From positions 1 to 17,375 of the forward strand of contig DASVEG010000285.1 in NCBI GenBank assembly GCA_036380695.1: a DNA stretch of 17,375 bases. The letters run 5' to 3'. How positions within the stretch are numbered: position 1 is the first letter of the stretch; every line of letters begins with the position of its first letter. Source of the stretch: DASVEG01 sp036380695. Its GTDB lineage: Bacteria; Actinomycetota; Acidimicrobiia; Acidimicrobiales; CADCTF01. A program made the position numbers and the translations under genes. Positions 1 to 5,639 of this stretch are shown here, in pieces. Below the pieces are notes generated by a model. It saw nothing but the letters and a program-made list of their open reading frames with translations, was not told where the DNA came from and made no database searches.

Positions 1-1339
1 TGACGCGCTGGATCAACGGCTCGTGCGCGAGGTTGTAGATCTTGACGGGGTTGTGCCGGCCGGGGTGGTTCGGGTTCCGGCCGAAGTCGCCGATCGTCGC
101 GTCCTCCGGGCGGAGATAGAAGACGCTCGACAACTCGACCATCCCGTCGTCCTCACCGTTGAGCACGCCGTTGGCTGCACCGAAGCCGATGCCGCCGATC
201 GTGTAATAGTCCGTGGTCGTCCTGTCGGGAAGCGGTGAACCGCTGTCGCGCACGTTCGCGTTGAAGACGTCGCGGACCCACCACTGCTGCAGTTGGTAGA
301 TCTTGCTGTCCTCGTCGTCGCAGTGACCGACGTCGAGCTTGGCGGCGAGGCCGACCTTCGTCCACCGTGCGGGATCGACGAAGCGGATGAGGCCGTTGGC
401 GCGCTGCGCCTTGCAGACGTCGGTCGCGAGCTCGCTGCCGCCGTTGGGCGTTGCGACCATCACGAGCTTGCCGACCTTGCCCAGGTTGTCGAACGCGTAG
501 CGGCGGGAGGTCAGCCCGCCGAAGGAGTGGGCGAGCACGTGCACGCGGTTGAAGCCGGTGTCGCCGAGCAGGTCGTCGACCGCATCGCTCAACTTGGCGC
601 TGTCGGTCTCTACGCCGCCCTTGTCGGTCAGCACCGGCGCGGCCAGGCGATCGCCGAGCCGTGGCTCCTGGTCGGTGTAGTACTCGCGCGCTTCGTCCCA
701 CTGGTCGTTGAAGCCGTTCCCGTCGCCGTCGCTGGCGCCGTTGAGGCCGTGCACCATCACGACCGGCTCGGGGCCGGGCCGGACGGCCAACTCCGCCCAT
801 GCCACTTCGACGGCCCAACCTGCGGCGTCGACGTCGATGTCGACGTGCATGTTGTTGCGGATCGTCGGCGTACCGGAAGGACCGAACTTGATCCAGCGGC
901 CGGGGACGTAGAACGAGTTGACGCTCCACTGCCCGTCGACGCCCGCGAGCGTGCCGACCTGGTGGCCGTTGACGTAGACGTCGTCGCGCTCGCCCTGCTC
1001 CTCGTCGACGTCGAACGCGAAGACGGTCAGGAGGAACTCCGACGCGTACAGCGGATGCTCGATCGTCGGGAAGCCCGACGCGTCCGTCCTCGTCGCTTGG
1101 TACGCGTTGATGTCGAACCCGAAGTCGAGCGGGTTGGACGACCGGTACATGTAACGGTCGAGGTCGAACCCATCCGTCACGCGGTAGGTCGTGACACCGT
1201 CGCGAACGCTGCGCGTCGTGCGCCCCGGCTCGGACGCGATCGCCGGCGTCGACGCGATGCCGACGGCGCCGCTCGCGACGACGAAGAAGGTGAGCGCGGT
1301 CGCGACCATGCGACGCGCGCGAGAGCAATGACCCCGCAC
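1..1339 (-). CDS. Secreted lipase/esterase-like alpha/beta hydrolase (C-terminus beyond left edge)
   Basis: This frame, read on the minus strand, is open for 446 codons and runs off the left edge. It starts at a GTG (1339) preceded by GGAGGT (1343-1348); a methionine ten codons later (1309) has no ribosome binding site. The N-terminus is a signal peptide: an arginine-rich start, a hydrophobic core (about residues 12-30), then AIAS, with cleavage near residue 36. Residues 90-190 look like a beta-rich accessory domain of unknown role. The hydrolase fold begins at VVMVHGLNG (about 193), which carries the oxyanion-hole HG. The nucleophile elbow is AHSFGG with Ser272. An EDDGMVELSS stretch (about 396-405) matches the acid region of bacterial lipases (NDGxVxxxS), and His439 in LAHEPL is the likely catalytic histidine. 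The family cleaves ester bonds outside the cell; the substrate cannot be read. The exact subfamily is uncertain. Confidence 0.88.
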   Translation of the reverse strand, partial: MRGHCSRARRMVATALTFFVVASGAVGIASTPAIASEPGRTTRSVRDGVTTYRVTDGFDLDRYMYRSSNPLDFGFDINAYQATRTDASGFPTIEHPLYASEFLLTVFAFDVDEEQGERDDVYVNGHQVGTLAGVDGQWSVNSFYVPGRWIKFGPSGTPTIRNNMHVDIDVDAAGWAVEVAWAELAVRPGPEPVVMVHGLNGASDGDGNGFNDQWDEAREYYTDQEPRLGDRLAAPVLTDKGGVETDSAKLSDAVDDLLGDTGFNRVHVLAHSFGGLTSRRYAFDNLGKVGKLVMVATPNGGSELATDVCKAQRANGLIRFVDPARWTKVGLAAKLDVGHCDDEDSKIYQLQQWWVRDVFNANVRDSGSPLPDRTTTDYYTIGGIGFGAANGVLNGEDDGMVELSSVFYLRPEDATIGDFGRNPNHPGRHNPVKIYNLAHEPLIQRV

Positions 1340-1342
1340 AAG

Positions 1343-1348
1343 ACCTCC
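1343..1348 (-). promoter_or_regulatory. Ribosome binding site for the lipase GTG start
   Basis: The minus strand reads GGAGGT here, 3 nt before the GTG at 1339. The spacing is short, but the downstream ATG at 1309 has no purine-rich stretch before it. The extra ten residues also supply the positively charged end of the signal peptide, so the GTG start is favoured. Confidence 0.6.
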
Positions 1349-1485
1349 AAAGATCCACGCCTGACGCGCCGGCCCGGTTCGCGGGCGGCGACGGTTGTTG
1401 GGTTAGGCGCGGGGCGGCTCGCCTCCTGCCTGATGGGCGTCTTCCGGCAAACCGCCCAAGCGTCTACCGCGAGCGCGCAGCTATC

Positions 1486-1491
1486 TAAGGT
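1486..1491 (+). promoter_or_regulatory. Candidate -10 box of the diguanylate cyclase gene
   Basis: TAAGGT fits the actinobacterial TANNNT -10 pattern and lies 6 nt before the GTG start at 1498. Transcription would then begin at or next to the start codon, giving a leaderless mRNA. No good -35 element is visible. The AAGG inside the same stretch could instead act as a weak ribosome binding site, so the reading is ambiguous. It sits in a 158-bp gap between two divergent genes (1340-1497) in which I see nothing else clear. Confidence 0.3.
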
Positions 1492-1497
1492 CTCTGC

Positions 1498-2832
1498 GTG
1501 GGTCCTCGCGATCACTTTCTCGAGCGGGTGCTCGATCTCTCCCCCGGGATCGTGCTCGTGGTCGACGGAAGCCTGACGATCATCTTCGTCAACCAGGCGG
1601 CGACCAACCTGCTCGGCTACGACCGCGACGAGACCGTCGGGAGGTCGGTGCTCGACTTCCTCGACACGGACTGGAACCCCGAGGCGTTCGCGTCCATCGC
1701 GACGGCGCTCGGGAGCGAAGGTGGCCAGCGCCCACCGATGACGTTCCGCGTCGTCACCAAGGACGGGCGCCGGCCGATCATCGAGGCGACCGCCAACGTC
1801 CGGCTCGACGATCCGGCGATCGGCGGTCTGGTCGTCTATGCACGCCCGTGGACGGAGCGGTGGCTGCTCGACCGAGCCTTCGAATCCGTCGCCGCCGGCG
1901 ATCCGATCCGACGGACGATGGACCTTCTCGTGGAGGTGGCTGGAGCGGACACCTTGGAGGCGGACGCGTCGATCCTGTTCGACCCCGTCGACGACGCCTT
2001 CCAGCACGTGGTCGCGCGCGCGACGCTTCCCGCGGAGCTGCGGGGCCCCACCGTCGACCTCGAGCCGGTGAGGAGGGACGACTGGGCGCAATTGCTTGGC
2101 GCGCAGGAACCGTTCGTCGCGAACCTCACCGAGATGCCGGCGCCGCTGCAGCGCGATGCTGAGGCGCTCGGATACCGGTCGCTGTGGGCGTCGCCCGCCG
2201 ATCGCGATCCCCGCGGTCGCCCCGCGGTCTGGGCGATCGCGTGGCGGCGGGAGCTCCACCTCGATGCAGACGAGACGCGCACCGGGATGATGGCCCGCCT
2301 CGCGACGCTCGCCGCGCTCGCCCTGGCGCGTTCGCGGAACGAAGAACGGAACGCCTACGCCGCCTCGCACGACGCGATGACCGGGCTCTGGAACCGCAAC
2401 GCCATCTACGAGTGGCTGAGTGGTGCGCTCGGCAGCGAAGGCGGCGCGGGCGTCGGCGTCATCTATCTCGATCTCGATCGGTTCAAGCCGATCAACGACG
2501 AGTACGGCCACGCGGCGGGCGACCGGGTGCTCCGCGAAATCGCACGACGACTCACGACCGAATGCCCGCCGGAAGCCAGAGTCGGGCGGTTCGGCGGCGA
2601 CGAGTTCGTCTACGTTGGCCCGGCGTCGGATCTGGACGAGCTCGAGGCGCTCGCCGCCCGACTCGCAGCCGTCCTGGAGGCGCCTATCGACTTGCGGTCG
2701 GGGGAGGTCGTACGTGTCGGCGCGAGTACAGGTTCGGCGTTCACCAGGCCAGGGGTCATGAGCGCCGACGAGCTCGTCGAGGTGGCCGACGCCGCGTTGT
2801 ACCGAGTCAAGGAGAGGCGCCTGGGCGGATGA
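1498..2832 (+). CDS. PAS-GAF-GGDEF diguanylate cyclase
   Basis: This 444-residue protein makes cyclic di-GMP from two GTP. Residues 8-120 form a PAS domain (VVDGSLTIIFVNQAATNLLG, then GRSVLDFLD). Residues 130-280 look like a GAF domain. Residues 288-444 are a GGDEF domain with HDAMTGLWNR, YLDLDRFKPINDEYGH and an intact GGDEF at 366-370, so the cyclase should be active. The RxxD inhibitory site normally found five residues before GGDEF is absent (PPEA is there instead), so classical product inhibition is unlikely. No EAL domain, signal peptide or membrane segment is visible, so it is probably a cytosolic sensor; the PAS or GAF ligand is unknown. The GTG start sits just before the PAS domain. 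It is divergent from the lipase and monocistronic as far as can be seen. Confidence 0.93.
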   Translation: MGPRDHFLERVLDLSPGIVLVVDGSLTIIFVNQAATNLLGYDRDETVGRSVLDFLDTDWNPEAFASIATALGSEGGQRPPMTFRVVTKDGRRPIIEATANVRLDDPAIGGLVVYARPWTERWLLDRAFESVAAGDPIRRTMDLLVEVAGADTLEADASILFDPVDDAFQHVVARATLPAELRGPTVDLEPVRRDDWAQLLGAQEPFVANLTEMPAPLQRDAEALGYRSLWASPADRDPRGRPAVWAIAWRRELHLDADETRTGMMARLATLAALALARSRNEERNAYAASHDAMTGLWNRNAIYEWLSGALGSEGGAGVGVIYLDLDRFKPINDEYGHAAGDRVLREIARRLTTECPPEARVGRFGGDEFVYVGPASDLDELEALAARLAAVLEAPIDLRSGEVVRVGASTGSAFTRPGVMSADELVEVADAALYRVKERRLGG

Positions 2833-2849
2833 TGTCTCTCTGGGCCCGC

Positions 2850-2862
2850 CGGTCGGGGACCG
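2850..2862 (+). terminator. Short hairpin after the diguanylate cyclase gene
   Basis: CGGTC and GACCG flank a GGG loop, 17 nt after the stop codon. There is no run of T after it, so it is only a weak candidate for a transcription end. Confidence 0.25.
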
Positions 2863-2905
2863 CGACGGCTCCACGTCGTGCGACCGCGCGCTAGCGCACG
2901 ACCTG

Positions 2906-3560
2906 GTGGGCTTTCTTGGCGACCTCTACGAGATGCGGCAGCGATGGCGAATCGAGGAGGCCGCACAGCGCAGGCGGGACCGCGAGCTGTACTCCTATCG
3001 GTGGTCGGCCTGCGCTCAAGCACTCGCTCGTTGCCTACGTCGACATGCTGGCGACGACGGAATGGTCCACCAACCTCACGAACGCTTCCCTGCGTAAGCA
3101 CATCGAGGCTGCCGACGGGCTAAGTGAGCTGGTCCACTCCGGCTTCTTCGACCGCGAGCGACAGCAGCTGGTCGCCTTTTCGGACAGCATCGCAGTGGCT
3201 GTCCCGGTGTCGGAGGACAGCAGGGCGGTCGCGGATGCAGCGCGCCGCCAAGCGGACGCTGTCGGGGAGTACCGCCGGCGCGTGCGTCACGACCGTGGCC
3301 GTCAGAGCTCATCGTCGTCGATACCGCAGACGACCACGCCTTCGTCAACTACCTGCTGCTTCAGCAGGCCCAAACGTCACTCGACGGCCGAGGTCGAGAC
3401 CCACAGGGCAGTCGTCACGAAGCAGCTCGCCACATTGCGCAAGCGCTCGCGGCAGTGGGTGAAGTGGCGGTGGGCCGCGACCTACCACAACTGGTTCGTT
3501 GACCACTACGGGCTCGACCCGGCTCTGGTGGTCGCCGGTGTCGTCCGCGTTCCATCGCGA
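2906..3560 (+). pseudogene. Frameshifted gene of unknown function (VAYVDML / AFSDSI / TYHNWF protein)
   Basis: No single frame covers this stretch, yet protein-like segments follow one another. From a GTG at 2906 one frame gives GFLGDLYEMRQRWRIEEAA up to YSYRWSA (about 3010). The next frame then takes over with ALKHSLVAYVDMLATTEW, SGFFDRERQQLVAFSDSIA and QADAVGEYRRR (about 3011-3280). The first frame returns with ELIVVDTADDHAFVNYLLLQ (about 3305-3370). The second frame returns with EVETHRAVVTKQLATL and RRWAATYHNWFVDHYGLDP-like residues (about 3390-3530). The order of motifs recalls a family of uncharacterised proteins starting with a YxDxLG-like strand followed by an FSDS motif; I cannot name it. 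The middle looks shortened as well. The right limit is approximate. Nothing recognisable lies at 3561-3710. Either a decaying gene or a stretch with several sequencing indels. Confidence 0.6.
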
Positions 3561-3710
3561 CGTTGTAGGGGTCGTTGCCTCTGCGTGCGTTCGTCGCGGA
3601 GGACGCAAGTCATTGCCCGCAGTAGCGGCGACCTGCACCATCGCCACCACGCGGTCGGCGACAACGCGCGCGCCCCGAGGAGTTGTGCTGGCACCCGGCG
3701 AATCACCTAC

Positions 3711-4421
3711 TTACACGCGACGTGAAGCACCGCCGCGATCGAGATGGGGATGCGCCGCGAGCACCTCGGCGAGCGCGGGTCGCCAGATGGGCCGTAACGC
3801 CTCGACGGCCGCGGGGTTCCAGTCGATGGGGCCGAGTGGCGGCTCCGGTTCGTACTGCAGGCCGAGTTGGATGAGTCGGGCGGCGTCGTCGCCGACGAGG
3901 CGTTGGGCGAGGTGTATGCCACCGTCGATGCCGGCCGACACGCCGGCGGTCGTCAGGAACCTGCCGTCCTCGACCCAGCGGGCTCGCACGACATCGACGC
4001 CGAGGTTCTCGAGGATGTCGGTGTAGGCCCAGTGCGTCGTGGCGCGCCGGCCCTGAAGGAACCCGGCCGTGGCCAAGATGATGGCGCCGGTGCAGACCGA
4101 CATCACGACCTCTGCGTCCGCGCCGGCTTCCGCGACGTAGTCGACGAGCGGCTTGTGGCCCGCGGCGTGCAGCGTCGGTTCGCCGCCGCCAGGGACGACG
4201 ATCGCGAACGGCGATGGCGCGTCGTCGAAGGTGTGGCTGGGCGCGAGCGAGATGACCGAGTCGCTCAGTACCGGATCGAGCGACTCGCCCACCACCAACA
4301 CCTCGTACGCCGGGTCGATCTGCGGGAGCGCGGACAGCACCTGCAGTGGCCCGATCAGGTCGAGCGGCGTGAGGCCGGGATAGAGGACGAAGGCGATCTG
4401 CTTCCTCGCGTCATGGGTCAT
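3711..4421 (-). CDS. DJ-1/PfpI family protein, isonitrile hydratase-like
   Basis: A 236-residue cytosolic protein of the DJ-1/PfpI superfamily. It has FVLYPGLTPLDLIGPLQVL near the N-terminus (Asp21), VVPGGGEPTL in the middle, and the nucleophile elbow SVCTGAIILATAGFLQGRRA with Cys110. ATTHWAYTDIL and TTAGVSAGIDGGIHLAQRL follow. This order and spacing, with the Asp and Cys pair, matches isonitrile hydratase from Pseudomonas, which converts isonitriles to N-formamides, and also the glutaminase-like part of GlxA/FtrA regulators. There is no AraC-type DNA-binding tail, so the enzyme-like reading is favoured; the substrate is unproven. The start is the ATG at 4421, with GAGGAG (4429-4434) 7 nt upstream. 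It lies 25 bp after the lipoprotein gene on the same strand and probably shares its transcript. Its 3' end faces the broken gene. Confidence 0.88.
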   Translation of the reverse strand: MTHDARKQIAFVLYPGLTPLDLIGPLQVLSALPQIDPAYEVLVVGESLDPVLSDSVISLAPSHTFDDAPSPFAIVVPGGGEPTLHAAGHKPLVDYVAEAGADAEVVMSVCTGAIILATAGFLQGRRATTHWAYTDILENLGVDVVRARWVEDGRFLTTAGVSAGIDGGIHLAQRLVGDDAARLIQLGLQYEPEPPLGPIDWNPAAVEALRPIWRPALAEVLAAHPHLDRGGASRRV

Positions 4422-4446
4422 CGGGCGTCTCCTCATCGCGATGCGT

Positions 4447-5121
4447 TCACGGCAGCCTGCTGGCGGCGACCATCTGGATGATCGCGGGCTGAAGGTCGGC
4501 GAGCTCGGCAACGGCGAACTCGGCCCTCTCGCCGTCGTCCATGCACGTGCCGTCCTCGACAGCGGACGTGGCGATGATTGCGACGGTGTCGCCTTCGATG
4601 GTCGCGAACTGGAGGGCGCGCTCGACGCGGCGGCCGCCTTGGTGACCGTCGAAGCCGTAGACGACACCGGGTCGGCCCGCGACGGTGGCGTCGTCGGGGC
4701 CGAACGGCTCGACGCGGTAACCGGATCCGCAGCCGCTCGGCCGGTCCTTGGCGAAGACCTCGTGGAACTCGGCGGCCTCGGCTCGGAGCGCTTCGACGGA
4801 CGAACCGCCGCGGCGGAGGACCTCCTTGATCGTCGAGTAGCTGGCGGTCGGATACTCCATCAACTCGATCACCGACTCGGTCTCGTCCGAGCCGGCACGC
4901 TTCGCGCAGAACAGCGGCGGACCGCTCTCGCACGGCGCGACGACCCAACCGTCGTCGAGCTCGACCTCGGAGCCGGCGGCGAAGTCCAGACCGTCGACCA
5001 TCGGAGCGGCCTCGGTGGTCGTCGTGGTCGCTCCGGTAGCCCCGCCGCTGTCGCCGTCGCTGCATCCCGCGACGCCGAATGCGCTCGCAGCGACGACCAC
5101 CGCTATCGAACGTCGGATCAT
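4447..5121 (-). CDS. Small secreted lipoprotein of unknown function
   Basis: A 224-residue protein with a lipoprotein signal peptide: MIRRS, a hydrophobic stretch, then the lipobox VAGC with the lipidated cysteine at position 20. A Ser/Gly/Thr-rich linker follows (about 21-40, including TTTTTEAAP), then a globular domain. Four more cysteines (64, 72, 131, 193) could form two disulfides outside the membrane. I do not recognise the domain. The start is the ATG at 5121, with GGAGG (5129-5133) 7 nt upstream; an open frame extends 27 codons further but has no better start, and the signal peptide begins here. It lies 77 bp after the rhodanese gene and 25 bp before the DJ-1/PfpI gene on the same strand, so the three may form an operon. 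Confidence 0.85.
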   Translation of the reverse strand: MIRRSIAVVVAASAFGVAGCSDGDSGGATGATTTTTEAAPMVDGLDFAAGSEVELDDGWVVAPCESGPPLFCAKRAGSDETESVIELMEYPTASYSTIKEVLRRGGSSVEALRAEAAEFHEVFAKDRPSGCGSGYRVEPFGPDDATVAGRPGVVYGFDGHQGGRRVERALQFATIEGDTVAIIATSAVEDGTCMDDGERAEFAVAELADLQPAIIQMVAASRLP

Positions 5122-5198
5122 TTGCCCGCCTCCCTCATCGTCCGTGTCGATCCAACGGGACCAGCTCGGCCTTGCGCCGCGCTGTCGTGGTGCTTGCG

Positions 5199-5525
5199 TC
5201 ATGCTCGCTCTAAGGGCAGGCCGTTCTCGACCCAGTCCTCTTTGCCTCCGCCGTACACGGCGATCGAGGTGTACCCGAGCAGCTCGAGCCTGCGTGCCAC
5301 CGCGTCCGAGCTGGCGCAGGTTTCGCTGCAGTAGACGACGATGTCGGCAGTTCGGTCGGGGATCAACGCCGGTGCGAGACGTTCGACCTGTGACGGCGGG
5401 ATGTTGATGGCGCCGGGGAGGTGTGCATCGGCATAGAACGCGCCGCCCAATGCCTCGACGATCACCAGAGGGTCGGAACCGGCAATGCGGGCGTACAGGT
5501 CTTCTCGGGTGATACGGATCGGCAA
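5199..5525 (-). CDS. Single-domain rhodanese-like sulfurtransferase
   Basis: A 108-residue single rhodanese domain. Visible are the AHLPGAINIP motif (35-44), the active-site loop after VVY with Cys66 (CSETCAS, residues 66-72), and the C-terminal YGGGKEDWVENGLPLE, where family members usually have a GGxxxWxxxGxP pattern. Cys66 is the likely sulfur carrier; a second cysteine, Cys70, sits inside the loop, which is less common. Such proteins move sulfane sulfur from thiosulfate, persulfides or protein partners; the partner here is unknown. The TTG start at 5525 is chosen because AGGAG (5531-5535) lies 5 nt upstream. The frame stays open far upstream, but that part is arginine-rich noise that overlaps the regulator gene. 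It is divergent from the BTAD regulator and first in the minus-strand series. Confidence 0.87.
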   Translation of the reverse strand: MPIRITREDLYARIAGSDPLVIVEALGGAFYADAHLPGAINIPPSQVERLAPALIPDRTADIVVYCSETCASSDAVARRLELLGYTSIAVYGGGKEDWVENGLPLERA

Positions 5526-5530
5526 CAGGG

Positions 5531-5535
5531 CTCCT
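5531..5535 (-). promoter_or_regulatory. Ribosome binding site deciding the rhodanese TTG start
   Basis: AGGAG on the minus strand, 5 nt before the TTG at 5525. No ATG or GTG near the start of the rhodanese domain competes with it. It lies in the 114-bp gap between the divergent rhodanese and regulator genes (5526-5639), where promoters for both must sit; the gap also holds the 8-bp palindrome GGGTACCC at 5623-5630. Confidence 0.5.
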
Positions 5536-5639
5536 GGTGTCGAGGCGGGACAGATGCCAGCAGACCGCGAGCCGCTGTCATCGACCTTGCACGCGAGGGC
5601 GCAAAAACAGGGGCAGCCGGTGGGTACCCTCGAAAGGCG

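Noticed and set aside
153..1358. Minus-strand ATG open frame of 401 codons overlapping the lipase
   Set aside because: The product is an Arg-rich off-frame reading; the true gene is in a neighbouring frame starting at the GTG at 1339.
293..1576. Long plus-strand open frame opposite the lipase gene
   Set aside because: It is antisense to a lipase with signal peptide and complete catalytic motifs, and its own product is a Val/Ala/Asp-rich sequence without motifs.
1177..2874. 565-codon minus-strand open frame opposite the diguanylate cyclase
   Set aside because: Antisense shadow; the plus strand has PAS, GAF and GGDEF motifs.
3561..3710. Possible continuation of the broken gene or a small gene
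   Set aside because: All frames give low-complexity Arg/Ser/Thr-rich products without motifs or a ribosome binding site.
4422..4667. N-terminal extension of the DJ-1/PfpI protein
   Set aside because: It overlaps the lipoprotein gene and is low-complexity; the ATG at 4421 has a good ribosome binding site.
5623..5630. Palindrome GGGTACCC just before the regulator gene as an operator
   Set aside because: An 8-bp palindrome alone is weak evidence and SARP-type sites are usually direct repeats; noted only in the rhodanese ribosome-binding-site entry.
5421..5639. N-terminal extension of the BTAD regulator from an ATG at 5421
   Set aside because: It overlaps the rhodanese gene, and the family normally begins directly with the strand encoded at 5640.
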